Shown: positions 16,253-27,223 of the stretch, one piece after another
Layout of the letters: every line of letters starts with the position of its first letter
How positions within the stretch are numbered: the first letter of the stretch is position 1
Source of the DNA: Rhodospirillales bacterium
GTDB lineage: Bacteria > Pseudomonadota > Alphaproteobacteria > Reyranellales > Reyranellaceae
DNA: 64,000 nt
NCBI GenBank assembly: GCA_009377525.1
Contig: WHTW01000018.1
Coordinates: forward strand, 1-64,000
Direction of reading: 5' to 3'
Translations under genes and position numbers: made by a program
The notes under the pieces: generated by a model
Database searches by the model: none
Told to the model about the DNA's origin: nothing
What the model saw: the letters and a program-made list of their open reading frames with translations, nothing else

Positions 16253-17104
16253 CTATTGCAAGCTGGCCAGGAACTCGCTGATCGGGCGGGACCATGCCGC
16301 CACGCCGTCGGCGCTGTTTACCAACGCGTGGCCATCCCTGCCGAAGGCGGGCAGCAGCCGGTACGTGCCGTGGCCGCCGGCAGCCGCGTAGGCGTCGAAC
16401 ATCCGGCGCGCCAACGCCGGTTTGAAGAAGCTGTCGTTGGCGGTGTAGATCCAGAGCGTCGGCACGCGCGCGGTCGCTCCATATCGACCGGCTGCCGTCA
16501 CCAGCGCGTCGGGTGCGCAGTTGCCGATCCTGCCGTCCGCCAGTCGCTGCTGGCCGCCACGGCCACCGGCGAAATTGATCGTCCCTGACACGCCCGGGGG
16601 ATTTTGGCTGGACAGCGCGAGCGTGGCCCAGCCACCGGCCGATTCGCCAATCACGATAGAGCGGTCGGCGGCGACGTAGGGCTGCCGGCGCATGAAGGCG
16701 AGCGTGGCCCGGATGTCCTGGGCGCCGTGCAAGCCGGCATTGTAGTAGTCCGGCTGCTGGCACTGGCCATAGCTCTCGGCCCACTCGCCGCCGGTGTCGC
16801 CATAGCCGCGGCGCAGAGGCAGGACGACGACGTAGCCGCGTGCGACGAACCAGGAGGAAAGCGCGTCGTAACGCGGCAGCTCCATGTCCTCGCGCGCGCC
16901 ACTGGCCGGCGAACCGTGATTGATGATCGCAAGCGGGCGCTTTCCCGCGCCGGCGGGCCGCATCACCGTGGCGAGCATCGAGACATCGCCGCCGGCCGGA
17001 ATCCCCATTGTGTGCTCGCGCGCCGTTTGCTGCGATCCGGCTTGTAACGCGAGGATGACCGTCGATACGGCTGCCAACAGCAGGGCGAACGAACGTCGCC
17101 GCAC
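16253..17104 (-). CDS. Exported alpha/beta hydrolase
   Basis: Predicted alpha/beta-hydrolase, 283 residues from a GTG at 17104. That start opens a signal-peptide or membrane-anchor stretch (RRRSFALLLAAVSTVILALQ), so the enzyme probably acts outside the cytoplasmic membrane. The nucleophile elbow is GESAGG, the oxyanion region INHGSPASG, and the acid/His pair are expected in the TANDSF and GRDGHALV segments. The frame is open to an ATG at 17218, but this would overlap the end of uvrB by about 100 bases and hide the signal sequence. The GTG lies about ten bases after the uvrB stop, so it is likely co-transcribed with uvrB. Substrate unknown. Confidence 0.8.
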   Translation of the reverse strand: MRRRSFALLLAAVSTVILALQAGSQQTAREHTMGIPAGGDVSMLATVMRPAGAGKRPLAIINHGSPASGAREDMELPRYDALSSWFVARGYVVVLPLRRGYGDTGGEWAESYGQCQQPDYYNAGLHGAQDIRATLAFMRRQPYVAADRSIVIGESAGGWATLALSSQNPPGVSGTINFAGGRGGQQRLADGRIGNCAPDALVTAAGRYGATARVPTLWIYTANDSFFKPALARRMFDAYAAAGGHGTYRLLPAFGRDGHALVNSADGVAAWSRPISEFLASLQ

Positions 17105-17114
17105 CGATGGTCTC

Positions 17115-19303
<2,189 letters not shown>

Positions 19304-19304
<1 letters not shown>

Positions 19305-19342
19305 GGCCTGCATTATATGATGCTCAGCTCGTGCACCGGCAA
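19304..19342 (-). promoter_or_regulatory. Putative uvrB promoter, near-leaderless
   Basis: On the minus strand a perfect TATAAT (19312-19317) is preceded by TTGCCG (19337-19342) with a 19-base spacer. The expected transcription start, about seven bases past the TATAAT, falls on or beside the A of the uvrB ATG at 19304. There is no room for a ribosome-binding site. Confidence 0.5.
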
Positions 19343-19398
19343 TGCTAGAGCTTGCGGGATGCTGCCATTCCCTGACATCGGGACGAGGTAGGGGCCCG

Positions 19399-20130
19399 AT
19401 GCCGGACCTGCTGGCTCCGCCCTTCCTGATCTGCGCCGTCGTGGCCTGCATTGCAGGCATGGTGCGGGGTTTCGCGGGCTTTGGCGCGGCCATGATCATG
19501 ACTCCCATCTTCTCGGCGCTCTACGGGCCGGCGGTCGGCGTGGCCCTTTGCCTGATGCTGGAGATCGCCGTCGCCTTGCCGGTGGTTCCCGGCGTCGTGC
19601 GGCTGGTCGATTGGCATCGCATCGGGCTGCTGCTGGTGGCCGCTGTCCTCGGCGTTCCGGTCGGCAACTTGGTGTTGACCCAGGTCGCCGCCGAGCCGAT
19701 GCGCTGGGCGATCTCGGCGATCGTTCTAGGTGCCGTCGCCCTGCTGGCCAGCGGCTGGCGCTTCGCCGGGCGGCCACGGCCGGCGACGACGCTGGCGGCC
19801 GGTATCACCAGCGGCTTCCTCAACGGCCTTGCGGGAATGGCTGGGCCGCCGATCGCCTTCTACTACCTGGCAGGTGACGAAAGCGTGACGCGCGTGCGGG
19901 CCAACCTCACGACCTATTTCGTGTTCGTCGATCTGGTGGCCATCGCAGCCTTTGTCGCCCGCGACCTGGTCGACCGGGATACGCTCGTCCTGGGCCTGTT
20001 TCTGGCCCCCGCCGTCATGCTGGGTGGCGTGCTGGGCGCAAGGCTGTTCCCGCTGGCCAGCGAGGGCTTTTACCGGCGCCTTGCGCTCGCCCTGCTGGTC
20101 GGCGTGGCGATCGGCGCCTTGATCCTGTGA
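19399..20130 (+). CDS. TauE/SafE-family membrane permease
   Basis: Predicted polytopic inner-membrane transporter of the TauE/SafE (formerly DUF81) family, 243 residues with about seven or eight hydrophobic helices. The twin family motifs are visible: [13 protein letters not shown] near the N terminus and [19 protein letters not shown] in the middle. The ATG at 19399 has a GAGGTAGGGG purine run just upstream. It is divergent from uvrB. Family members export or import sulfur-containing or small organic anions; no neighbour points to a substrate. Confidence 0.88.
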   Translation: MPDLLAPPFLICAVVACIAGMVRGFAGFGAAMIMTPIFSALYGPAVGVALCLMLEIAVALPVVPGVVRLVDWHRIGLLLVAAVLGVPVGNLVLTQVAAEPMRWAISAIVLGAVALLASGWRFAGRPRPATTLAAGITSGFLNGLAGMAGPPIAFYYLAGDESVTRVRANLTTYFVFVDLVAIAAFVARDLVDRDTLVLGLFLAPAVMLGGVLGARLFPLASEGFYRRLALALLVGVAIGALIL

Positions 20131-20154
20131 GCGCGAACGCGTAGCGGGGCAGAC

Positions 20155-20868
20155 ATGAAGACCTGGGACAAGATCGTCGAGGGAGCGACGCGACTGGCCA
20201 ACGGCGAATCGTTCGGCTCGCTGCTCGGTCTCTCGTCGCCGCCGGCCGACGACGGCGCGCATCCCGGGCTGCGCCAGATTGCCTTCACCATCGGGGTGAT
20301 CGCGCTCGGCGCCAAGATGGCGCGCGCCGATGGCGAGGTGTCGGAAATCGAAGCGGCCGCTTTCCGCGATTTCTTCCAGGTGCCGCCGGGCGAGGAACGC
20401 AACGTCGAGCGCTTCTTCAATCTGGCTAAGCGCGATATCGCGGGTTTCGAGACCTATGCACGGCAGCTCGCGGCGCTGTTCCCCGATGCGCCCGAGATCC
20501 TCGAGAACGTGCTCGAGGGGCTGTTCAGCATCGGCAAGGCCGACGGGCCGATCGACGTCGCCGAAGCCGCCTATCTCGCCGAGGTCGCGCAGATCTTCGG
20601 GCTGAGCAACGCGCGCTTCGAGCGCGCCAAGGCCGCGGCGCTGGGCGTCGTCGAGTGCGAGCCCTGCACCATCCTGGGTATTGATCCGCTGGCGACCGAC
20701 GAGCAGATCCGCGAGGCCTGGCTGCGCCAGGTGAAGGCCAACCATCCCGACCGGCTGATCGCGCAGGGCCTGCCCGAGGAGGCTATCGCCATGGCCAACC
20801 GCAAGCTCGCCCTGATCAACGATGCCTACGACCGGCTGCGCCGCGAGCGCGGCCTCGTTCCTGCGTGA
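20155..20868 (+). CDS. TerB/DjlA-like protein with C-terminal J domain
   Basis: Predicted co-chaperone-like protein, 237 residues. Residues about 35-145 form a TerB-type helical domain (IGVIALGAKMARADGEVSEIE is its acidic signature). Residues about 168-235 are a J domain with the essential HPD motif in KANHPDRLIA, which should stimulate an Hsp70. Unlike enterobacterial DjlA there is no clear N-terminal membrane segment. It overlaps the amidase gene by a GTGA stop-start junction, so the two are translated together; with the amidohydrolase they form a three-gene operon. Confidence 0.88.
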   Translation: MKTWDKIVEGATRLANGESFGSLLGLSSPPADDGAHPGLRQIAFTIGVIALGAKMARADGEVSEIEAAAFRDFFQVPPGEERNVERFFNLAKRDIAGFETYARQLAALFPDAPEILENVLEGLFSIGKADGPIDVAEAAYLAEVAQIFGLSNARFERAKAAALGVVECEPCTILGIDPLATDEQIREAWLRQVKANHPDRLIAQGLPEEAIAMANRKLALINDAYDRLRRERGLVPA

Positions 20869-21545
20869 TCGAGCTTCCGTCGCTCAATCACGCGGCGCGC
20901 CAGTCGGCGGTCGACGTGCTGGTGCTGCACTACACTGAATTGCCGCTCGACGAATCGCTGAAGGTCCTGCGAGACGACAAGCGGCCCAATCGCGTCAGCG
21001 CGCACTATGTGCTGGCCGAGGACGGCACCGTCTATCGACTGGTGCCCGAAGATCGCGTCGCCTGGCATGCCGGCCGTTCGCACTGGCGCGGTCGCGAGGC
21101 GCTGAACGGCAGTTCGATCGGCATCGAGATCGTGAACCTGCATGGCGATCGTCATGACTATCCCGATGTCCAGATCGGAGCCCTCGTCGAGCTCTGCTGC
21201 GACATCATCGGGCGCCATCAGGCCATCGTGCCGTGCAACGTCGTCGGCCATTCCGACATCGCGCCCAAGCGCAAGATCGATCCCGGCCTGCGTTTCCCGT
21301 GGGCCAGGCTCGCTGCGGGCGGCATCGGCTTGTGGCCTCGCGCCGGCGCGAAGCCCGTCGAAGGCGATGTTCAGGCGGCCCTGCAACGCTTCGGGTATCC
21401 GCCGGCCGTTGACGTGACGACGACCGAGATCGTTGCCGCGTTCCAGCGTCGTTTTCGGCCGACCGGGGTCGACGGAATCGCCGATCCGGAGACGCGCGCC
21501 CTGCTCGCCGACCTGCTCAGCCAAGGGGAGACTCGATGCGAATAG
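20865..21545 (+). CDS. AmpD-type N-acetylmuramoyl-L-alanine amidase
   Basis: Predicted zinc amidase (Amidase_2 family) cleaving the MurNAc-L-Ala bond, 226 residues. Zinc ligands are expected in VLHYTE, in NVVGHSDIAPKRKIDPG, and in the final Asp of that segment. Residues about 175-222 look like a peptidoglycan-binding domain (DVQAALQRFGYPPA...VAAFQRRFRP). No signal peptide is seen, so by analogy with AmpD it may recycle anhydro-muropeptides in the cytoplasm. It starts with GTG at 20865 overlapping the previous stop, and its end overlaps the next gene by 10 bases. Confidence 0.9.
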   Translation: MIELPSLNHAARQSAVDVLVLHYTELPLDESLKVLRDDKRPNRVSAHYVLAEDGTVYRLVPEDRVAWHAGRSHWRGREALNGSSIGIEIVNLHGDRHDYPDVQIGALVELCCDIIGRHQAIVPCNVVGHSDIAPKRKIDPGLRFPWARLAAGGIGLWPRAGAKPVEGDVQAALQRFGYPPAVDVTTTEIVAAFQRRFRPTGVDGIADPETRALLADLLSQGETRCE

Positions 21546-22492
21546 ACGTGCACGCCCATCTGTGGAGCGAACACTATCTCGACCTTCTTGCCCGGCTTGG
21601 AAACAGCCGCACCGCGGTCCATCGCGGCCTCGGCGCGGGGGAGACGGATGACGAGCTTCGCAAACGATTCGAGCTGATGGATGGCGCCGGGATCGAGATG
21701 CAGGTCCTGTCCGTAACGCCGGCGTCGCCGCATTTCGAGCGCCAAGCGGATGCCGTGGAAGCCGCGCGCGCGGCAAACGACGAATACGCCGCGCTCACGC
21801 GGCGCTTCCCGCAGCGCTTCCGCGCCTTCGCCGCTCTTCCCCTGCCGCACACGGAGGCCGCGTTGGCGGAGCTGGGGCGGGCCCTCGACGAACTGGGCAT
21901 GGTCGGCGCCGCGGTCACGACGTCGGTGGCGGGCCGCTCGCTCGCCGATCCTGCGTTCCATCCGCTCTATACCGAGCTCAACCGTCGAAAAAGTGTCCTC
22001 TACATACACCCGGCCGGCTGTGGCGCGGATTCGCCGTTGATCAACGGACATCGCATCGTCTGGTCGGTCGGCGCACCGATCGAGGACACGATCGCCATCA
22101 TGCACCTCGTCATCGCGGGCATTCCCAGCCGATATCCCGACATGAAGATCATCGCGTCCCATCTCGGAGGCTTGCTGCCCATGGTGGTGAGACGCGTCGA
22201 CGACCACATGGACTTCGAGGCGCCGGATACGCCGGAGAAGCCGAGCCTGGCGTTCAGGCGCCTGTGGTACGACACCGTCGGCCACAATCATGTGCCGGCG
22301 CTGCGTGCCGCGGCCGAGGCGCTGGGGGCGGATCGGCTGTTGCTGGGGACCGACTTTCCCTATCAGCCGGGCGAGCTGTTCCATGCTGCCGTCGACTATG
22401 TGAGACGGGCGGGGCTCTCCGAAGACGATGTCCGGGCGATCCTGGATCGCAATGCCGCCTCCTTGTTCGGACTGCCGTCGGCCTCCCCTTGA
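21536..22492 (+). CDS. Amidohydrolase-2 (ACMSD-like) family protein
   Basis: Predicted metal-dependent hydrolase or decarboxylase of the amidohydrolase-2 family, which includes aminocarboxymuconate-semialdehyde decarboxylase, 318 residues. The metal ligands are visible: HxH in IDVHAHLW, His in YIHPAG, His in IIASHLGGLLP and Asp in LLLGTDFPY. The ATG at 21536 has an AGGGGAGA ribosome site within the end of the amidase gene. Reaction cannot be fixed from sequence; decarboxylation of an aromatic or muconate acid is a family-based guess. It is followed by rnpB on the same strand. Confidence 0.88.
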   Translation: MRIDVHAHLWSEHYLDLLARLGNSRTAVHRGLGAGETDDELRKRFELMDGAGIEMQVLSVTPASPHFERQADAVEAARAANDEYAALTRRFPQRFRAFAALPLPHTEAALAELGRALDELGMVGAAVTTSVAGRSLADPAFHPLYTELNRRKSVLYIHPAGCGADSPLINGHRIVWSVGAPIEDTIAIMHLVIAGIPSRYPDMKIIASHLGGLLPMVVRRVDDHMDFEAPDTPEKPSLAFRRLWYDTVGHNHVPALRAAAEALGADRLLLGTDFPYQPGELFHAAVDYVRRAGLSEDDVRAILDRNAASLFGLPSASP

Positions 22493-22526
22493 CCGGGTCC
22501 GGGCGGGAGCCTAGCTAGGCCCCTCG

Positions 22527-22904
22527 GGTCAGACGGCTGGATGGCTGCGCTCCGCAAGGGGCGAGGAAAGTCCGGGCTCCACGGAGACACGGTGCCGGCT
22601 AACGGCCGGCGGGGGCGACCCCAGGGAAAGTGCCACAGAGAAAAGACCGCCAGCCCGGTTCGCCGGGAAGGTAAGGGTGAAACGGTGGGGTAAGAGCCCA
22701 CCGCGCGACCGGCAACGGAAGCGGCACGGCAAACCCCACCGGGAGCAAGACCAAATAGGGGCGGCACGCCGGGCAACCGGCAGCGGTGTTTCCGCGTCGC
22801 CGCCCGGGTCGGTCGCGCGAGGCGCTCGGCAACGGGCGTCCCAGAGGAATGGCCATCCATCGCCGAAAGGCGAGGACAGAACCCGGCTTACAGGCCGTCT
22901 GACC
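22527..22904 (+). ncRNA. rnpB: RNase P RNA (type A)
   Basis: Catalytic RNA that matures tRNA 5' ends. The first ten bases GGTCAGACGG (22527-22536) pair with the last ten CCGTCTGACC (22895-22904) to form helix P1. The universally conserved GAGGAAAGTCCGGGCTCC lies shortly after the 5' end, ACAGAGAAAAGACCGCC follows, and the 3' conserved block AGAACCCGGCTTACAGGCC lies just before P1 closes. About 378 bases is normal for alphaproteobacteria, and a position immediately upstream of mraZ is common in the class. Open frames on both strands of this region are artefacts. Confidence 0.95.
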
Positions 22905-22932
22905 TGCCTTTCTCCGCGCCAGCCAGGCGCGA

Positions 22933-23031
22933 TGACAGCATTGCCTGCAACAAGGCGGAACAGCGCAAGCCGTGGTATGGGCGCCGCTTCGAGCCTCATC
23001 CTGTGGTGCTTCCTGGAGCCCAAAAAGTCGC
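22933..23031 (+). repeat. Dispersed repeat of about 99 bases, copy B
   Basis: Counterpart of 8271-8368 (see there). Just beyond it a 7-base stem TCGCCAG/CTGGCGA with loop AGCGAAA closes at about 23048. The 13 bases AGCGAAACTGGCG (23035-23047) recur at 8596-8608, so copy A may once have continued further and been interrupted. Confidence 0.65.
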
Positions 23032-23289
23032 CAGAGCGAAACTGGCGATAGACTAAACTGAAGTTATTTTTGTTGAAATGTGCTCTAACTTAAGTTATTG
23101 TTTCACAATGTGGCATGGCCAGGTGGGTTGGAGATTTCCCGAGTCATCAAGGTCTGGAGGCGGGACGGACGGGGAGCATCCATACTTGCGACGGATTCAA
23201 TTACTTGCGGTTCAGGGCGATGGATGGACAATAGATTTGGTAGCTAAGCGCTTCAGATTCCTTGTGGATTCTTGCTCTTATGCATTGCT

Positions 23290-23323
23290 TCCCTGAAATT
23301 CCCATGCTATCCCATAACATCCC
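23290..23323. promoter_or_regulatory. Putative MraZ operator: four TCCC/GGGA sites at 10-base period
   Basis: TCCC occurs at 23290, 23300, 23310 and 23320, so the other strand reads GGGA four times at exactly ten-base spacing, mostly as TGGGA. MraZ of Escherichia coli is known to bind TGGGN direct repeats separated by five bases, giving the same period. The sites lie about 60-90 bases before mraZ and suggest autoregulation of the dcw cluster. Confidence 0.75.
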
Positions 23324-23380
23324 GTAGAACAGGCCGGGGCGTGGGGCACCGGCCGCGGGTAGTGCAGGGGGACTGGGCCG

Positions 23381-23860
23381 GTGGCGTTTCGGTCCGAAAT
23401 CCTGATCAAGCTCGACAAGAAGGGACGGGTGCTTCTGCCCGCCGCCTTTCGCGACGAGCTGCCGGCCGACGACCGTGGTGCTTTCGTGCTCTATCACTCA
23501 CCCAACCTGCCGGGCGTGGTAAACGGCAACTCGCGCGCCGGTTTCGACGCCATGCTTGATCGGCTGCGCGCCGAGGCGCTCGGACCCAAGGGCGCCCTCA
23601 AAGTCACGCTCGACGACGAGGCCTTCGATCCCGCCGGCTACCTGTCCGCATCCGCCCGCACCATCGCCATGGAGCCCGACGGCCGCTTCTCTCTGCCCGC
23701 CGAGTTCGCGAGCGTGCTCGAGGTCTCCGACGGCGTGATGTTGGTCGGCAAGGGCGACAAGTTTCAGCTGTGGAATCCGGGTCGCTGGCAGGCCCGCCGC
23801 GATTCCGATCGCGACAAGATGGCCGCCTTCGTGCGCGGCCTCGGGGCAGGTGACGCATGA
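23381..23860 (+). CDS. mraZ: Transcription regulator MraZ
   Basis: DNA-binding regulator of the dcw cluster, 159 residues, with two SpoVT-AbrB-type halves. The first half shows [18 protein letters not shown] and the second [19 protein letters not shown], the paired DxxGRhxhP signature of MraZ. It starts with GTG at 23381, eight bases after a CAGGGGGA ribosome site. Its stop overlaps the rsmH start (ATGA). MraZ generally represses its own operon through an oligomeric ring on repeated sites; four such sites lie just upstream. Confidence 0.95.
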   Translation: MAFRSEILIKLDKKGRVLLPAAFRDELPADDRGAFVLYHSPNLPGVVNGNSRAGFDAMLDRLRAEALGPKGALKVTLDDEAFDPAGYLSASARTIAMEPDGRFSLPAEFASVLEVSDGVMLVGKGDKFQLWNPGRWQARRDSDRDKMAAFVRGLGAGDA

Positions 23861-24807
23861 GCGAGCGCCACATCCCCGTCCTGTTGACTGAAGTGGTCGA
23901 CGCCCTGCAACCGCGCGACGGCGGCCGCTATGTCGACGGCACCTTCGGCGCCGGCGGCTACGCCACGGCCATGCTCGATCGCGCCGACTGCCAGGTGGTC
24001 GCCATCGACCGCGATCCCGACGCCATCAGCGCCGGCCGCGCACTCGCCGAGCGCTACGCGCCGCGCCTGCGGCTGATCGAAGGCCGCTTCGGCGACATGG
24101 CCGAGCTGTTGTCGGCCGAGGGCGTCGATGACGTCGACGGCGTGGCGCTCGATCTCGGCGTCTCCTCCATGCAGTTCGACCAGGCCGATCGCGGCTTCTC
24201 GTTCCGCGCCTCCGGCCCGCTCGACATGCGCATGGAGAAGAGTGGTCCGTCGGCCACGGATCTGGTGAACGAGGCCGACGAGGCCGAGCTCGCCGACATC
24301 ATCTTCCGCTACGGCGAGGAGCGCCGCAGCCGCCGCGTGGCCCGCGCCATCGTCGAGGCACGCAAGAGCAAGCGCATCGAGACCACCGGCGAGCTGGCCG
24401 AGATCGTGCGCCGTGCCGTCGGCCCAAAGGGCCGCGACGAGAGCGACCCCGCCACCCGCACCTTCCAGGCGCTGCGCATCGCCGTGAACGACGAACTGGG
24501 CGAGCTCGAGCGTGGGCTGGCCGCCGCTGAGCAGGTACTGGCGCCAGGTGGCCGCCTTGCCGTCGTCTCCTTCCACTCGCTGGAAGATCGCGCCGTGAAG
24601 GAGTTCGTGCGCAGCCGCGCCGGCCGCACGTCGGGACCGTCACGCCATGCGCCGCCGCGCGCTGAAGCCGAGGCTCCCAAGCTGCGCGATCTCACGCGCA
24701 AGCCCGTGCTGCCGTCGGCCGCCGAGATCGCCGACAATCCGCGCGCCCGCTCGGCGCGCCTGCGCGTCGCCGAGAAGATCGCCGGTCAGGAAGGGGGCCG
24801 CGCATGA
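23857..24807 (+). CDS. rsmH: 16S rRNA (cytosine-1402-N4)-methyltransferase
   Basis: Methylates N4 of C1402 in 16S rRNA using S-adenosylmethionine (formerly MraW), 316 residues. The N terminus [13 protein letters not shown], the SAM-binding [11 protein letters not shown], the [19 protein letters not shown] block and the C-terminal [15 protein letters not shown] are all standard. The start overlaps the mraZ stop and the end overlaps ftsL, both by ATGA, as part of one long polycistronic unit. Confidence 0.97.
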   Translation: MSERHIPVLLTEVVDALQPRDGGRYVDGTFGAGGYATAMLDRADCQVVAIDRDPDAISAGRALAERYAPRLRLIEGRFGDMAELLSAEGVDDVDGVALDLGVSSMQFDQADRGFSFRASGPLDMRMEKSGPSATDLVNEADEAELADIIFRYGEERRSRRVARAIVEARKSKRIETTGELAEIVRRAVGPKGRDESDPATRTFQALRIAVNDELGELERGLAAAEQVLAPGGRLAVVSFHSLEDRAVKEFVRSRAGRTSGPSRHAPPRAEAEAPKLRDLTRKPVLPSAAEIADNPRARSARLRVAEKIAGQEGGRA

Positions 24808-25361
24808 TCCATCGCGGACTCGTGTTCTGGTCGATGGCCGCGGTCGCCACTGCGATCGGTCTCTTCACCGTCAAGTACAAGGTGCAGGACCTCGAAGAGC
24901 AGATCGACCGCACCAACCAGAAGATCGTCGAAAGCCAGCAGGCCACGCACATCCTGCGGGTCGAATGGGCTCACCTCAACGAGGCCGAGCGCATCGAAAA
25001 GCTCGCCATCAAGCATCTCAAGCTCGAGCCGGCATCGATCAAGCAGGTCGTGCGGTTCGATTCCCTCAAACCACCTGCAGATTCACAGCCCCCGCGCCGC
25101 GATCCACCACTCCCTTCCCCCCCACGAACGGGCAACGACGTCCCCTCGTCGACTTTGCCCGGTGGTGGTCGCGTCGCAGCGGAGGCCGGCAGCCCCTCGC
25201 CGGCCTCCGCACCCCCTCCAGGGCGTACGACCGGACCCTCGACGCCCCCTCGACCGGCCACAATCCAAGAGCCGGCTACAGCGGGTCCGGTTGGCGACGG
25301 CCAGAGCGCCGCGGTCTCCATCGATGAAATTCTCTCGCGACACGAAGGGAATCGTCGATGA
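24804..25361 (+). CDS. ftsL: Cell division protein FtsL with long proline-rich tail
   Basis: Small bitopic divisome protein that forms a coiled coil with FtsB and activates FtsW-FtsI. The 185-residue product has a membrane helix near residues 5-22 and a coiled-coil region at about 25-60 ([20 protein letters not shown]). The segment [20 protein letters not shown] is the hallmark of FtsL in this class. Residues about 88-165 are a Pro/Ser/Gly-rich tail, much longer than usual. Within it the DNA has a perfect 10-base inverted repeat (25181-25190 and 25199-25208), suggesting the tail grew by insertion of a palindromic sequence. Overlaps both neighbours by ATGA. Confidence 0.9.
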   Translation: MIHRGLVFWSMAAVATAIGLFTVKYKVQDLEEQIDRTNQKIVESQQATHILRVEWAHLNEAERIEKLAIKHLKLEPASIKQVVRFDSLKPPADSQPPRRDPPLPSPPRTGNDVPSSTLPGGGRVAAEAGSPSPASAPPPGRTTGPSTPPRPATIQEPATAGPVGDGQSAAVSIDEILSRHEGNRR

Positions 25362-27223
25362 AGCTGTGGCGCAAGCGAGCCTCGCCCGAACCGGCCGCCG
25401 CGGCGAACGCGGCGGCCGGCGCGCATTACGGATCGGCGCACGAGCGGCTCAAGGGCGACGCCCAGGAGACCGCCCGTCAGCGCCTGGTCATCGCATCAGG
25501 GCTGTTCGCCGTGATGTTCGTCGCCATCGCGCTGCGCATGGGCTACGTGTCGCTGCTGCGCGATGGTGCCGAGCCGACGCAGCGCGTCGCCGCCCGCGGC
25601 GGCTCGATCCAGTCGGAGCGCGCCGACATCGTCGACCGCAATGGCGCGGTGCTGGCGACGTCGGTCCCGGTGATGTCGGCCTTCGTCAATCCGCGGCTGC
25701 TGATCGATCCGCAGGACGCCGCCAAGAAGATCGTCTCGGCGCTGCCCGACCTCAAGTACGACGACGTCCGCGCCAAGCTGGAGGAAGACAAGACCTTCGT
25801 CTGGATCAAGCGGGGCTTGAGCCCGCGCGAGCATGATCGCGTCAACCGTCTCGGCATTCCCGGCCTCGAGTTCCAGGCCGAGGAGCGGCGGATCTATCCG
25901 CAGGGCACGGCGGCAGCGCATATCCTGGGCTATGCCGGCGTCGACAACGCCGGTCTCGCCGGTGTCGAGCGCTACTTCGACCAGCAGCTCCACAGCGGCG
26001 AGACGCTGCAGCTTGCCATCGATCTGCGCCTGCAGCGCCTGATCGAGCGCGAGATCGCCCGCGCGGTCCAGAAGTTCTCGGCGATCGGCGCCACCGCCAT
26101 CGTCATGGACGCGACCAACGGCGAGGTCCTCGCCATGGCTTCGCTGCCGACCTACGACCCCAACAGCGCCAAGACCATCACCAACGAGGCGCTGTTCAAC
26201 CGCGCCACCCTGGGCGTCTACGAGCAGGGCTCGACCTTCAAGATCTTCAACACGGCAATGGCGCTCGACACCGGCCGGGTGACGATGACCTCGGTGTTCG
26301 ACGCCACCTCGCCGATCAAGATCGACCGCTTCACCATCAATGACGACCACGCTCAGCGCCGGCCGCTTACCGTGCCGGAGCTGTTCAAGTTCTCGTCCAA
26401 CATCGCCTCGGCCAAGATGGCGGTCGAGATGGGCAGCGACACCCAGCGCGCCTTCTTTGACAAGATCGGCTTCCTGCGGTCGCTCAACACCCAGCTCACC
26501 GAGGTCGCGGCGCCGCTCTATCCGCGGCACTGGAAGAAGATCAACACCATGACCATCGCCTTCGGTCACGGCATCTCGGTGACGCCGCTGCATCTGGCCA
26601 CCGGATCGGCCGCCGTGATCAACGGCGGCACCCTGTACCAGCCGAGCCTGGTCAAGCGCACCGCGGCCAGCGACCCGGGGCGCCGCGTCATCCAGGCCAA
26701 AACCTCGGTCATGATGCGCCAGCTCCTGCGTCTGAACGCCGTCGAGGGCACCGGCAGGAACGCCGACGTGCCGGGCTACGAGGTCGGCGGCAAGACCGGC
26801 ACGGCCGAGAAGGCGTCGCGCGGCGGCTACCGCCAAAAAGCCCTAATCAGCTCGTTCGTTGGGGCGTTCCCGATGAACGATCCGAAGTTCGTCATCCTGG
26901 TCTCGCTGGACGAGCCCAAGGGCACGAAGGAAACCTACGGCTACGCGACCGCGGGCTGGGTGGCGGCCCCTTCGGTGAAGGTCATCATCGAGGGGATGGC
27001 ATCGCTCTACGGCATCCTGCCGGGCGACCTGAAGCAGGGCCTGCCGCCCATCGAGATTGCATCCACGCCCGTGCGGGCACCGGTGCCGCCGCCGCAGTTC
27101 GTCCCGGCGAGCGCCCGCCATCGTGGCGCCCAGGAACAGCGTAAGGCTCAGCCGGTACGGCCCGGCCCCAGTCAGGCCGCGGCCGCACCCCAAACGGGAG
27201 TGCGTCGCGTTGCTGCTGAGTGA
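25358..27223 (+). CDS. ftsI: Septal peptidoglycan transpeptidase FtsI (PBP3)
   Basis: Crosslinks septal peptidoglycan together with FtsW, 621 residues. There is one N-terminal membrane helix (about residues 45-62), a pedestal domain with GSIQSERADIVDRNGAVLA, and a penicillin-binding transpeptidase domain. Catalytic motifs are complete: SxxK in YEQGSTFKIF, SxN in KFSSNIASAK and KTGT in GGKTGTAEKA. The C-terminal tail of about 60 residues is Pro/Ala/Arg-rich. It starts by ATGA overlap with ftsL. Its last bases overlap the murE start proposed here. Confidence 0.96.
   Translation: MKLWRKRASPEPAAAANAAAGAHYGSAHERLKGDAQETARQRLVIASGLFAVMFVAIALRMGYVSLLRDGAEPTQRVAARGGSIQSERADIVDRNGAVLATSVPVMSAFVNPRLLIDPQDAAKKIVSALPDLKYDDVRAKLEEDKTFVWIKRGLSPREHDRVNRLGIPGLEFQAEERRIYPQGTAAAHILGYAGVDNAGLAGVERYFDQQLHSGETLQLAIDLRLQRLIEREIARAVQKFSAIGATAIVMDATNGEVLAMASLPTYDPNSAKTITNEALFNRATLGVYEQGSTFKIFNTAMALDTGRVTMTSVFDATSPIKIDRFTINDDHAQRRPLTVPELFKFSSNIASAKMAVEMGSDTQRAFFDKIGFLRSLNTQLTEVAAPLYPRHWKKINTMTIAFGHGISVTPLHLATGSAAVINGGTLYQPSLVKRTAASDPGRRVIQAKTSVMMRQLLRLNAVEGTGRNADVPGYEVGGKTGTAEKASRGGYRQKALISSFVGAFPMNDPKFVILVSLDEPKGTKETYGYATAGWVAAPSVKVIIEGMASLYGILPGDLKQGLPPIEIASTPVRAPVPPPQFVPASARHRGAQEQRKAQPVRPGPSQAAAAPQTGVRRVAAE

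Larger units (their letters stand above)
22905..23380. other. rnpB-mraZ intergenic region
   Basis: No gene is supported. It contains copy B of the dispersed repeat (22933-23031), then a less GC-rich stretch (23048-23290) likely to hold the mraZ promoter, then the four-fold MraZ-type operator (23290-23323). No clear -35/-10 pair could be singled out. Confidence 0.6.

Noticed and set aside
22529-23023. Long open frame antisense to rnpB
   Set aside because: It is the reverse complement of a structured RNA gene with clear RNase P motifs; such frames are a common annotation artefact.
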